64,000 nt of DNA from Ga0077560 sp046330435 (GTDB lineage: Bacteria; Actinomycetota; Thermoleophilia; Miltoncostaeales; Miltoncostaeaceae). The stretch covers positions 62,001 through 126,000 of the forward strand of contig JAXLST010000016.1 in the NCBI GenBank assembly GCA_046330435.1, written 5' to 3'. The notes under the pieces are model-generated. The model was not told the origin of the DNA. It was given only the letters and a program-made list of their open reading frames with translations, and searched no databases. The position numbers were made by a program, and so were the translations under genes. Positions 33,444 through 42,022 of the stretch are shown here, in pieces (the stretch's first letter is position 1; each line of letters begins with the position of its first letter).

Positions 33444-34399
33444 CCGGGCGGGGCCTTCGCGGTCGTACCCCGGATGGCGAGCGGTGCGGGGAGCAGGGGC
33501 GCATCCGGGGCGGGCTGCCCCGCGATGCGGTCCACCAGGATCCGGCCGGCGAGCTCGCCCATGGGCCGGTACGGGATGAGCGCGGTGGTGAGTCCGCGCT
33601 CCGCCGCGCCGGGCAGGTCGCCCAGGCCGGTGATCGACACGTCCTGCGGGACGGCGAACCCGATGCGCCGCGCCCCGTCCAGGGCGCCCATCGCGAGCGG
33701 GTCGCTCATCGCCATGAGCGCCGTCGGGCGGGGCTGTGCGGCGAGCACCCGGCGGGCGGCGGCCTCGCCGTGGGCCTCCCTCGCCCAGGGGGAGCCGGAG
33801 GTGCGGAGGATGGACAGCTGCGCCGCGCCGGTGAGGACCGTCGTGGCGGCGTCCAGGCGGGTGTCGTCGCCGGGGCCGGCGATGAGCGCGATGCGCCGGT
33901 GGCCCAGCTGCAGGAGCATCGCGGCGAGCTCGGCGGCCGCGCCCTCGGCGTCGGCGCGGACGCCCGGCAGGCCGTCCCCCACGCCGTCGACCACCACGGC
34001 GGGGGTCCGCACGCGCGAGTCCGGCGCCCAGCGGATGAACACCCGCCCGTCCACGGCGATCTCGCCCTCGCTGCCGGCGAGCACCAGCGACAGCCACGAC
34101 CGGTCGCACTCGGTGAGCAGCCCCTGCGCCACCAGCGCGGTGCCGGGGTCCTGCAGCAGCGGCGCCGAGTCGTGCGGCGAGACCAGGGCGACCAGCCCCG
34201 TCTGGCCCAGCGCCAGGGTCCGGGCGCGGGGGTTCGGACCCGCGTAGTCGAGGGCGTCGGCGGCGGCCAGCACGCGCTCACGGGTGGCCTCGGCGATGCG
34301 GTCCGGGTTGCTGAAGGTGTTTGACGCCGTCCACACCGACACGCCCGCCGCCTCGGCGATGTCGCGGAGGGTCGCCCGTTTGGGCGGCCGCCTGGTCAT
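33440..34399 (-). CDS. LacI-family transcriptional regulator
   Basis: About 319 residues from ATG 34399 (34414 is an alternative). The N-terminal helix-turn-helix is TLRDIAEAAGVSVWTASNTF with hinge helix ERVLAAADALDY. A periplasmic-binding-protein-like sensor follows (GLVALVSPHDSAPLL, ALMAMSDPLAMGALDGARRI, DVSITGLGDLPGAAERGLTT). It is divergent from the acetoacetate-decarboxylase-like gene, and two palindromic CTAACC(G/A)GTTAG boxes lie between them, so it likely represses that gene and itself. Ligand unknown. Confidence 0.88.
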   Translation of the reverse strand: MTRRPPKRATLRDIAEAAGVSVWTASNTFSNPDRIAEATRERVLAAADALDYAGPNPRARTLALGQTGLVALVSPHDSAPLLQDPGTALVAQGLLTECDRSWLSLVLAGSEGEIAVDGRVFIRWAPDSRVRTPAVVVDGVGDGLPGVRADAEGAAAELAAMLLQLGHRRIALIAGPGDDTRLDAATTVLTGAAQLSILRTSGSPWAREAHGEAAARRVLAAQPRPTALMAMSDPLAMGALDGARRIGFAVPQDVSITGLGDLPGAAERGLTTALIPYRPMGELAGRILVDRIAGQPAPDAPLLPAPLAIRGTTAKAPPG

Positions 34400-34427
34400 G
34401 CGTTCGGATCCCATCTTGCCTGCGAGC

Positions 34428-34463
34428 CTAACCGGTTAGTAGGCTCGCCACCTAACCAGTTAG
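34428..34463. promoter_or_regulatory. Twin LacI-type operators
   Basis: CTAACCGGTTAG (34428-34439) is a perfect 12-bp palindrome and CTAACCAGTTAG (34452-34463) differs by one base. Their centres are 24 bp apart, on one face of the helix. Palindromes with a central CG are typical LacI/GalR-family operators. They lie between the divergent regulator and ADC-like gene. Confidence 0.85.
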
Positions 34464-34491
34464 CACCGACCCCAGCGAAAGGCTCCCTGGC

Positions 34492-35166
34492 ATGGCATCG
34501 CTCTACCCTCCGCAGCTGGTCGTCCGCAGCCGCATGCTCTACTTCACGTGGGTTCCCGAGGACAAGGACGCGGTCCGCGCCCTGGTCCCGGCGGAGCTCG
34601 AATTGTCGGACAACGCGCAGTGCTTCATCAACCAGTACGTGGTCGACTCCTCCGACCACACCTCCAGCTTCGAGCCGTACTCGCTCACCTACGCCGGGCT
34701 GGACGTGAAGGGCCAGGACTCGCCGCAGGGCATCCCGGGCCGCTGGTGGACGCACTACATCAACTCCAACGCCGACATGACCGCCTACGCGGCCGAGCGC
34801 GGCGTGCCCGCGCAGGTCGGCGGTGAGACCGTGCTGGAGCGCAGCAACGGCGTCGTGACGGCGACCACCTCGCACAACGGCACGCCGATCATCCGCACCA
34901 CCTGCAAGGTGGCGGACGGCATCGCCGCGGTCGGCCGGGGCCAGCTGAGCTACCTCACCAAGGTGGACGGCCAGCTCGTGCGCGGCTTCTACCCCTTCGT
35001 GGCGTCCCTGGCCGACGGCTGGGAGGTCACGAACATGGAGTTCCTGGACCCGTCCCACCCGATCTACGCGTTGCGCCCGGCGAGCCCCCTCGAGGTGACC
35101 TGGGGCTTCTACTCCGAGGACGCCGCGTTCTGCTACCCCGGCGGCGAGGGCCCCGTCTCCGCGTAG
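34492..35166 (+). CDS. Acetoacetate-decarboxylase-like protein
   Basis: The 224-residue protein follows an AAAGG ribosome site. It starts with LVVRSRMLYFTWVPEDKDAV and ALVPAELEL, and has FEPYSLTYAGLDV and GIPGRWWTHYINSN, features seen in proteins of the acetoacetate decarboxylase (ADC) fold (bulky beta-barrel, PxELxL near the N-terminus). The catalytic Lys-Lys of true ADC is not evident, so it may be a member with other chemistry. Control by the divergent LacI regulator through the twin palindromes suggests induction by a small metabolite. Confidence 0.5.
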   Translation: MASLYPPQLVVRSRMLYFTWVPEDKDAVRALVPAELELSDNAQCFINQYVVDSSDHTSSFEPYSLTYAGLDVKGQDSPQGIPGRWWTHYINSNADMTAYAAERGVPAQVGGETVLERSNGVVTATTSHNGTPIIRTTCKVADGIAAVGRGQLSYLTKVDGQLVRGFYPFVASLADGWEVTNMEFLDPSHPIYALRPASPLEVTWGFYSEDAAFCYPGGEGPVSA

Positions 35167-35197
35167 CACCCCCACGGTTCCCGGGGTGGCGTGCCCG

Positions 35198-35689
35198 TCA
35201 CGCCGCCCCGGAGCCGGGCGATCCGCCCTCGGGGTCCCGCCCGTTGAGCGCGTCCGCCATCGGCCCGGCGGAGCCGCCGGTCGCGCGGATGCGCTCGCGC
35301 ACCGTGCCGTCGCGCTCGACGATCTCCACCGAGTGCCGCCACGGCCCGCACGTCCCTCCCAGCAGGGTGGTGAGGAGGCCCAGCGGGTTGAAGCGCCGGC
35401 GCACGACCGCGACCGGGAACGCCTCCCCGGCGACCAGCGGTCCCAGGACGCCCCGGCGGTCGAGCCGCGCGAGGTCCGACGCGCCGCCCACCGGCACTCC
35501 GCCGATGAAGATCTGCGGGACGGTGGACCGGCCGGTCCGCTCGCGGAGCTCGTCGCGGAAACCCGGGCGGCCGTCGCCGCTGATCCGGGTGAACGCGATG
35601 CCCCGGCGCCGCAGCAGCGCCATGGCGCGGGCGCAGTGCACGCACCCGGAGAGGGTGTGGACCTCGACGGGCACCGCGGTGTCGGCCAC
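35198..35689 (-). CDS. Glutaredoxin-like protein with C-terminal extension
   Basis: The 163-residue protein has a thioredoxin fold with redox motif SGCVHC (Cys 16 and 19), FRDELRERTGRSTVPQIFIG with the cis-Pro, and GGASDL glutathione-binding-type loop. This is a glutaredoxin of about 85 residues followed by a roughly 75-residue extension (NPLGLLTTLLGGTCGPWRHS) not found in classical Grx. In actinobacteria such proteins may act with mycothiol. It stands between the ADC-like and GGDEF-EAL genes without obvious partners. Confidence 0.8.
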   Translation of the reverse strand: MADTAVPVEVHTLSGCVHCARAMALLRRRGIAFTRISGDGRPGFRDELRERTGRSTVPQIFIGGVPVGGASDLARLDRRGVLGPLVAGEAFPVAVVRRRFNPLGLLTTLLGGTCGPWRHSVEIVERDGTVRERIRATGGSAGPMADALNGRDPEGGSPGSGAA

Positions 35690-35777
35690 CCCTCCCCCTC
35701 ATCGCATCGTCATGGCCCCCGGCGCCCGGGGCGGGCCCGCGCGGGCCACCGGCCGATGATCGCATCCGGGGCGGCTC

Positions 35778-38387
35778 GTGAGGCCCGGACGGGGCACCGG
35801 GCGGTCCCTCGCCCGGATCAAGGTCCCGCGACGGGTCGTCGATATCACCGATGTGACGCGGCGGACGATCGGTTTGGAGACGGCCCGGGACTCCTGGCGC
35901 GCGTTCATCGAACCGCTGCGCCGCGACAGGTTCAGCGCCGCGCACGACGACGAGCACCGCCAGATGGAGCTGTGCTCGGTGCTGTGGGCCGCCCGGCACG
36001 TCTTCGGCGCCGTGTATCTGGTGATCCTGCTGCTCGCGGGCGGACCGGAACGGCCCGCCGCGCTCGTGGCCTGCGCCCTGGTGCTGGGCGCCGGCGCCCA
36101 GTGGATGTACCTGCGCCGGCCGTCCCGGGCCACGGCGGTCATCTTCATCGACGCCGCGCTGCTGGTGGGCTTCGCCGCGGCGGGCATGCCGGTGACGGCG
36201 GTGGTCGTGATGGCCACCGGCATCCTGGCGTGGGCCGCGACGTTCCGCCCCGGGCGGGCCGCACTGGCCTACCTGTGCGCGATCTGCGCCGTGCTGGTCG
36301 CGTGGGCGCGCGCCGACCACCCGCACGAGCTCACGATGCTCGCCGGGTTCTGCCTGCTCGGCGGGATGCTGATGCTGCGGGCCGTCCGGCTGAACATGGG
36401 GGCCCGGCGCACCGGCGACCGGGAGCGGATGGTCGCGAACAGCCTGGACGCCATCGTCTGGGAGCAGGTGCCGGGTGACCAGGACGTCATGAAGGTGTCC
36501 CCGGCCGCGGAGCGGATCCTCGGACACCCGCTGGACGCCTGGGAGCGGGCGGGGTTCCTGGAGTCCATCGCGCACCCCGACGACCTGCCGCACGTGCGGG
36601 CGCTCCTGGCCGGCCGGGACGAGTCGGTGCGCACCTGGCGCCTGCGCCACCTCGACGGGAGCTGGCGGTGGATGGAGAGCCGCACCACCTCCGTGCAGGA
36701 CCGCGCCGGCCGCCACGCGTTCCTCGCCGGGGTCCTCATCGACCGCACCGACCAGGTGGAGGCCGAACGCGAGGCGCTGATGTTCGGGCACCTGGTGGAC
36801 TCCTCCCCCATCGGCCAGATGCTGGTGCGCTGCTGCGCCGGGGAACCGGTCATCGACGCCGCCAACGCCGCCTGCCTGCGGGTGCTGGGGGCGACACGCG
36901 CCCTGGCCGGCACCCGCCTCACCGAGCTCTCCCGCGAGTTCCCGGCGGTCGACGACCTGCTCGCCGCCCTGTCGCACGACATGCCCGCCACCGAGATCGT
37001 CGAGATCTCCGGTGCCGACGGCCGCATCTACGAGGCCCACGCGCGGGTGCTCACCGACGCCACGTGCAGCGTGGACTTCCTGGACATCACCGAGCGGGTG
37101 GAGCACACCCGGCTCATGCACGCCCAGGCACGCCAGGACGAGCTCACGGGGCTGCCGAACCGCCGGGCGCTGCGCGAGGCCGTCCAGGCGCACCTGGAGT
37201 CCGGGACGACGGCCGCCCTCATGCTGATCGACCTCGACGACTTCAAGGAGGTCAACGACAGCCTGGGCCACGAGACCGGCGACCGGCTGCTGCGGCACAT
37301 CGGCGAGCGCATCCAGGCGGAGACCCCCGAGGGCGCGCTGGGCGCACGCCTGGGCGGCGACGAGTTCGCGATGCTGCTGCCGGGCGCCGACGCCGCCGCG
37401 GCCCGGGCGTTCGCGACGCGCCTGGTGGGGGTCATCGCCGACCCCGTGGTGCAGGACGGCCTCGCCCTCCGCGTGCGGGCGTCGGTGGGCATCGCCGCCT
37501 ACCCCGAGGACGCCGCCGACACCGGCGAGCTCATGCGCCGCGCCGACGTGGCCATGTACCGCGCGAAGCACCGGTCATCGCGGGTCGAGTCCTACGACGC
37601 CGACACCGACCCGTTCGGCCACGAGCGCCTCGCCCTGGTGACCGACCTGGAGCACGCCCTCGCCACGGACGCCCTCACCCTGCACCACCAGCCGCTGGTG
37701 GAGGTGGCCACCGGCCGCACCATGGGCACCGAGGTGCTCGCCCGGTGGCGGCACCCGCGCCTGGGCGACATCCCCCCGGAGACGTTCGTCGAGATCGCGG
37801 AGGTCTCCAACCAGATCGGGACGCTCACGCGCTGGGTGATCCGCCGCGCCCTCGCCGACCTGGCCCGGATGCCCGACCACATGGACGTCTCGGTGAACCT
37901 GTCGGTCCGCAACCTCTACGAGCGGGACCTGCTCGACTGGCTGGCGTCGGCGCTCGCCGACAGCGGCGTGGCGCCGCACCGGCTGGTGCTCGAGATCACC
38001 GAGTCGACGGTGATGGACGACCACACCGCGGCGATGGACGTGCTGCACGGCGTCCGGCGGCTCGGCGTCCGCACCTGGATCGACGACTTCGGGACCGGGC
38101 ACTCGTCGTTCGCGCGCCTGCGGAGCCTGCCCGTGGACGGCGTCAAGATCGACCGGTCCTTCGTGTCCGGGGCGGCGGACTCCGCCACGGACCGCATCCT
38201 GCTGCACCGCCTGATCGACCTGGTCCTGGGCATCGGTCTGCAGGTGATCGTGGAGGGCGTCGAGAGCCCGCGGTGCCTGGCGATCCTGGCCGGCACCGGA
38301 TGCCACCTCGCCCAGGGATACCACCTGGGCAGGCCCGTCCCCCTGGAGGCGCTGCTGCCCGAGGCGGAGATGCCCCGGGCCGCCTGA
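35778..38387 (+). CDS. Membrane PAS-GGDEF-EAL cyclic-di-GMP protein
   Basis: Up to 869 residues (GTG 35778; GTG 35853 is a plausible shorter start). About five N-terminal membrane helices (roughly 75-205) are followed by one or two PAS domains (about 215-440). A GGDEF domain follows with intact RLGGDEFAML (about 525), so diguanylate cyclase activity is likely, and then an EAL domain with TEVLARWRHP (about 650), IDDFGTGHSSF (about 768) and VEGVESP. The EAL motif reads EVL, common in active phosphodiesterases. It would make and/or degrade c-di-GMP in response to a membrane or PAS signal. Confidence 0.9.
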   Translation: MRPGRGTGRSLARIKVPRRVVDITDVTRRTIGLETARDSWRAFIEPLRRDRFSAAHDDEHRQMELCSVLWAARHVFGAVYLVILLLAGGPERPAALVACALVLGAGAQWMYLRRPSRATAVIFIDAALLVGFAAAGMPVTAVVVMATGILAWAATFRPGRAALAYLCAICAVLVAWARADHPHELTMLAGFCLLGGMLMLRAVRLNMGARRTGDRERMVANSLDAIVWEQVPGDQDVMKVSPAAERILGHPLDAWERAGFLESIAHPDDLPHVRALLAGRDESVRTWRLRHLDGSWRWMESRTTSVQDRAGRHAFLAGVLIDRTDQVEAEREALMFGHLVDSSPIGQMLVRCCAGEPVIDAANAACLRVLGATRALAGTRLTELSREFPAVDDLLAALSHDMPATEIVEISGADGRIYEAHARVLTDATCSVDFLDITERVEHTRLMHAQARQDELTGLPNRRALREAVQAHLESGTTAALMLIDLDDFKEVNDSLGHETGDRLLRHIGERIQAETPEGALGARLGGDEFAMLLPGADAAAARAFATRLVGVIADPVVQDGLALRVRASVGIAAYPEDAADTGELMRRADVAMYRAKHRSSRVESYDADTDPFGHERLALVTDLEHALATDALTLHHQPLVEVATGRTMGTEVLARWRHPRLGDIPPETFVEIAEVSNQIGTLTRWVIRRALADLARMPDHMDVSVNLSVRNLYERDLLDWLASALADSGVAPHRLVLEITESTVMDDHTAAMDVLHGVRRLGVRTWIDDFGTGHSSFARLRSLPVDGVKIDRSFVSGAADSATDRILLHRLIDLVLGIGLQVIVEGVESPRCLAILAGTGCHLAQGYHLGRPVPLEALLPEAEMPRAA

Positions 38388-38402
38388 GCCCCCCGGGCCG
38401 GG

Positions 38403-39995
38403 TCAGGTCGCGGCGGCCGGCACGTCGCCCGCGGTGAGCGGCGTGAGCGTGAGCTCCGGGTGGCGCTGCTCGAAGAAGTTCAGCTGGATCTGGGTGTCGA
38501 ACAGGGCCAGCACCCGCCCGTCGCTGCGCTCCAGCGTCTGCACGGCGGCCCGCTCGATCGCCTGGACGTCGCCGGGCTCCACCAGGCGCACCACGCCGGT
38601 GCGCGGCGGGTCGAGCTCCACGCTGGCGCGGAACTCCTCGCGCAGGCGGTGCAGGGCGACCTCGAACTGCAGCGGCCCGACGGCGGCCAGGACGGGGACC
38701 GGGTCCTGGCGGGCGCGGCGGTGCAGCACCTGCACCACGCCCTCCTGGTCCAGCTGCTCCAGGCCCCGGCGGAACTGCTTGTGGCGGGAGCTGTCCATGT
38801 TCCGCGCGCTGGCGAACTGCTCGGGGGCGAACACCGGGATGGGCGGGTACTCCACGGCGCTGTCGGCGAAGACGGTGTCGCCGATCCGCAGCTCCGCGGC
38901 GTTCACCAGGGCGATCACGTCCCCCGGGTACGCCTCCTCCAGCGCGTGGCGCTCCCGCCCGAACGGCAGGTGCGCGTGGCGGGTGGTGAGCTGCTTGCCG
39001 GAGCGCGCCAGGGTGAGGGTCTGGCCCCGCTCGAAGCACCCGGAGCACACCCGCACGTAGGCGATGCGGTCGCGGTGCGCGGGGTCCGAGTTGGCCTGCA
39101 TCTTGAAGACGAAGCCGCTGAAGGAGTCGGTGACCGCGCGCTCCTCGCCGCCGGCGGTGGCCCACGGGCCGGGCGGCGGGGCGAGGTCCACCAGGGCGTC
39201 CAGCACGTGCCGCACGCCGAAGTTCGCGAGGGCGGAGCCGAAGAACACCGGCGTGAGGCGGCCCGCGCGGAACGCCTGGGCGTCCATCTCCGCCCCGGCG
39301 ACGTCCAGCAGGTCCCGCTCGTCGTCGGCGTGGCGGCGGGCCGCGGCGTCCAGCGGGGCGTCCGCCCACGGCACCACGTGCTCCTCCGCCTCGGTGGCGC
39401 CGCGCGCCGACCGGGTGAACCCGATGAACGCGTCCTGCTCGCGCCAGTACAGCCCGGCGAACGCGCCGTCGGCGCTGACCGGCCAGGTCATGGGCGCGGC
39501 GGTCATCCCCATCTCGGTCTCGATCTGGTCGAGCAGCTCCAGGGGCTCCAGGCCGGGGCGGTCCACCTTGTTCGCGAAGCTGATGACCGGCACGCCGCGC
39601 TTGAGGCACACCGCCAGCAGCTTGCGGGTCTGGTCCTCGATGCCCTTCGCGGCGTCCAGCACCATCACCGCGGCGTCGCACGCGGTGAGCACCCGGTAGG
39701 TGTCCTCCGAGAAGTCACGGTGCCCCGGGGTGTCCAGCAGGTTCAGCACCGTGTCGCGGTACTCGAACCGCATGACGGTGGAGCTCACGGAGATGCCGCG
39801 CTGCTGCTCGATCGCCATCCAGTCGGAGGCGGTGGAGCGGTGCCCGCGGCGGGCCTTCACCGCGCCGGCCATCTCGATGGCGCCCCCGTACAGCAGGAGC
39901 TTCTCGGTGAGGGTGGTCTTCCCGGCGTCCGGGTGGGAGATGATCGCGAAGGTGCGGCGGCGGGCGGCCTCGCCGGGGACGGCGGCGGCGGTCAC
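38403..39995 (-). CDS. prfC: Peptide chain release factor 3 (RF3)
   Basis: From a GTG at 39995, preceded by GGAGG, the protein has 530 residues, the normal RF3 length. GTPase motifs: SHPDAGKTTLTEKLL (G1), RGISVSSTVM (G2), DTPGHRDF (G3), NKVDRPG (G4). The RF3-specific SDWMAIEQQRG and NNMDSSRHKQFRRGLEQLDQEG-like NMDSSRHKQFRRGLEQL are present. RF3 recycles RF1/RF2 from the ribosome after termination. RF3 is patchily distributed in actinobacteria, so this may be an acquired or ancestral copy. The gene ends 15 bases from the convergent GGDEF-EAL gene. Confidence 0.95.
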   Translation of the reverse strand: MTAAAVPGEAARRRTFAIISHPDAGKTTLTEKLLLYGGAIEMAGAVKARRGHRSTASDWMAIEQQRGISVSSTVMRFEYRDTVLNLLDTPGHRDFSEDTYRVLTACDAAVMVLDAAKGIEDQTRKLLAVCLKRGVPVISFANKVDRPGLEPLELLDQIETEMGMTAAPMTWPVSADGAFAGLYWREQDAFIGFTRSARGATEAEEHVVPWADAPLDAAARRHADDERDLLDVAGAEMDAQAFRAGRLTPVFFGSALANFGVRHVLDALVDLAPPPGPWATAGGEERAVTDSFSGFVFKMQANSDPAHRDRIAYVRVCSGCFERGQTLTLARSGKQLTTRHAHLPFGRERHALEEAYPGDVIALVNAAELRIGDTVFADSAVEYPPIPVFAPEQFASARNMDSSRHKQFRRGLEQLDQEGVVQVLHRRARQDPVPVLAAVGPLQFEVALHRLREEFRASVELDPPRTGVVRLVEPGDVQAIERAAVQTLERSDGRVLALFDTQIQLNFFEQRHPELTLTPLTAGDVPAAAT

Positions 39996-40069
39996 GCCGG
40001 CCTCCGGAGGTGTGAAGGGGAGCGCATCCCCTCCACGGTAACGGACGCGCCGCGCGCGGGACCGGCCCG

Positions 40070-41149
40070 CTACGCCGCGGCGGCTCCGACGGCCCGCCAG
40101 CGGCGCGCGGCCCACAGCGACACGTACACCAGGCCCACCAGGACCGGCACCTCGATGAGCGGGCCCACCACGCCCGCCAGCGCCTGGCCGCTGGTGGCGC
40201 CGAACACGCCGACGGCGACGGCGATCGCGAGCTCGAAGTTGTTGGAGGCGGCGGTGAACGCCACGGCGGCCGTGCGCGGGTACCCCAGCCGCAGGCGCAT
40301 GCCGGTGGCGAACGCCACGGCGAACATCACCGCGAAGTAGACGAGCAGCGGCACGGCGATGCGGACGACGTCGCCGGGGTTCGCGGTGATCGCGTCGCCC
40401 TGCAGCGCGAACAGCATCACGATCGTGAACAGCAGCGCGTACAGCGCCAGCGGGGCGATGCGCGGCAGGAACCGCTCGGCGTACCAGCGCTCCCCGCGCC
40501 GGCGGATCCCGGTCATGCGGGTGAGGAACCCGGCGGCCAGCGGGATGCCCAGGAAGATGAGGACGGTGCGGGCGACCTCCCACATCGACACCTCGAACCC
40601 CTGGGTGTCCAGGCCCAGCCAGCCGGGCAGCACCGACAGGTAGAACCAGCCCAGGACGCTGTAGGCGACGATCTGGAACAGGCTGTTGATGGCCACCAGC
40701 AGCGCCGTGGCCTCGCGGTCGGCGCACGCCAGGTCGGTCCAGATGAGCACCATCGCGATGCACCGCGCCAGGCCCACGATGATGAGGCCGGTGCGGTACT
40801 CCGGCTGGTCGGCCAGGAACACCCAGGCCAGGGCGAACATCAGCGCCGGGCCCACCACCCAGTTGAGCACCAGCGAGCTCGCCATGAGCCGCCGCTCGCC
40901 GGTGAGGTGCCCCAGCTCCTCGTACCGGACCTTGGCGAGCACCGGGTACATCATCAGCAGCAGGCCGATGGCGATGGGCAGCGACACCGTCCCCACCCGC
41001 AGCGCGTCGAGGGCGTCGTCGAGGCCGGGGATGAGGGCCCCCAGCGCCAGGCCCGCGGCCATGGCCAGCCCGATCCACACCGGCAGGAAGCGGTCGAGGA
41101 CCGACAGGCGCCCCAGGACCGCCGCCTCCGCGCCGCTCGTGGCGGTCAC
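40070..41149 (-). CDS. acr3: Arsenite efflux permease Acr3
   Basis: The 359-residue protein has about ten membrane helices and typical Acr3 segments: MMYPVLAKVRYEEL in the second helix region, GLARCIAMVLIWTDLACAD with the conserved Cys, ALLVAINSLFQIVAYSVLGW, and TAASNNFELAIAVAVGVFG near the end. Acr3 expels As(III) by membrane potential. The GTG start overlaps the arsC stop by 4 bases, so the two are translationally coupled. It belongs to the ars cluster divergent from arsR-arsM. Confidence 0.94.
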   Translation of the reverse strand: MTATSGAEAAVLGRLSVLDRFLPVWIGLAMAAGLALGALIPGLDDALDALRVGTVSLPIAIGLLLMMYPVLAKVRYEELGHLTGERRLMASSLVLNWVVGPALMFALAWVFLADQPEYRTGLIIVGLARCIAMVLIWTDLACADREATALLVAINSLFQIVAYSVLGWFYLSVLPGWLGLDTQGFEVSMWEVARTVLIFLGIPLAAGFLTRMTGIRRRGERWYAERFLPRIAPLALYALLFTIVMLFALQGDAITANPGDVVRIAVPLLVYFAVMFAVAFATGMRLRLGYPRTAAVAFTAASNNFELAIAVAVGVFGATSGQALAGVVGPLIEVPVLVGLVYVSLWAARRWRAVGAAAA

Positions 41150-41568
41150 GCGGGGTCCCCGGCCGGCGCGACGCCCAGCTCGTCCAGGAGGCGTTCGATG
41201 CGGCCCCGGATGTCGTCCCGGATCTCCCGCACCGTGTCCAGGTCCTGGCCCGCGGGGTCCCGCACCTGCCAGTCCTCGTACCGCTTGCCCGGGTACACCG
41301 GGCACGTGTCGCCGCAGCCCATGGTGATCACCACGTCCGCCGCCCGCACGGCGTCGTCGGTGAGCCGCGCGGGGACCGCCCCCTCCAGGGGCAGGCCGAT
41401 CTCCCGCATCGCCCGCGCGGCGACGGGGTTGACGGCGTCCCCCGGCGCCGATCCGCCGGAGCGCACCTCCACGCGCCCGCCGGAGAGCGCGGCGGCGAAC
41501 CGCGCGGCCATCTGGGAGCGGCCGGCGTTGTGAACGCAGACGAACAGCACGACGGGTGCGGTGGTCAC
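41146..41568 (-). CDS. arsC: Arsenate reductase, LMW-phosphatase type
   Basis: 140 residues from GTG 41568 with GGAGG upstream. P-loop VCVHNAGRSQM (Cys 11, CX5R) and the redox Cys pair in MGCGDTCPVYPGKRYEDW identify the thioredoxin- or mycothiol-coupled ArsC of the low-molecular-weight tyrosine phosphatase fold. It reduces As(V) to As(III) for export by the overlapping acr3. The promoter and ArsR operator lie upstream in the 41569-41644 gap. Confidence 0.94.
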   Translation of the reverse strand: MTTAPVVLFVCVHNAGRSQMAARFAAALSGGRVEVRSGGSAPGDAVNPVAARAMREIGLPLEGAVPARLTDDAVRAADVVITMGCGDTCPVYPGKRYEDWQVRDPAGQDLDTVREIRDDIRGRIERLLDELGVAPAGDPA

Positions 41569-41604
41569 CGTGGGGCCTCCGGGACTGGGACCGCGTGAGC
41601 CTAT

Positions 41605-41631
41605 TCGATTGACAAACATCATTTCAATCGA
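41605..41631. promoter_or_regulatory. ArsR operator between arsC and arsR
   Basis: TCGATTGA (41605-41612) and TCAATCGA (41624-41631) form a perfect 8-bp inverted repeat with 11 bases between. It lies in the AT-rich gap 13 bases before the arsR ATG and 37 bases before the arsC start, the right place to control both transcripts. Confidence 0.85.
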
Positions 41632-41644
41632 CGACAGTAGATTC

Positions 41645-42022
41645 ATGAGCGTCGATCTGGAGCTGTCCCCCAAGTCCAAGCGGCCGGCGGGCGCGCCGTG
41701 CTGCCAGCCGGTGGTCTACCCCGACGTGGAGCGCGAGCACGCCGACCGCATGGCGGCCATCGCGAAGGCCCTCGGCGACCCGGTGCGGCTGCAGCTGGTG
41801 GACGTGCTGCGCAAGCACGCCGGCAAGGTGTGCGTCTGCGAGCTGACGCCGCTGTTCGACGTGGGCCAGTCGACCGTCTCGCACCACCTCAAGGTGCTGC
41901 GGCGGGCGGGGATCGTGGACTCCGAGCGGCAGGGCCTGTGGGCCTACTACTACGTCATCCCCGGGGCCCTGCGCGAGTTCTCCGCGTGGCTCGCCGGGAT
42001 CCCGGCACAGGAGACCGCATGA
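41645..42022 (+). CDS. arsR: ArsR-family arsenic-responsive repressor
   Basis: The 125-residue protein has a winged-helix domain (ALGDPVRLQLVDVLRKHAG, then VGQSTVSHHLKVLRRAGIVD). As(III)-site candidates are CVCELTP (Cys 63 and 65) at the start of the recognition region and a vicinal Cys pair near the N-terminus (APCCQP, 19-20). The CxC plus N-terminal Cys arrangement resembles three-coordinate As(III) sites of ArsR. It overlaps arsM (ATGA) and faces the divergent arsC-acr3 operon across an inverted-repeat operator. Confidence 0.93.
   Translation: MSVDLELSPKSKRPAGAPCCQPVVYPDVEREHADRMAAIAKALGDPVRLQLVDVLRKHAGKVCVCELTPLFDVGQSTVSHHLKVLRRAGIVDSERQGLWAYYYVIPGALREFSAWLAGIPAQETA

Noticed and set aside
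31559..34324. A 921-residue plus-strand frame over the propeller/RTX and LacI genes
   Set aside because: Composition is Arg/Pro-rich and it runs antisense to a clear LacI regulator; it is a shadow of two real genes.
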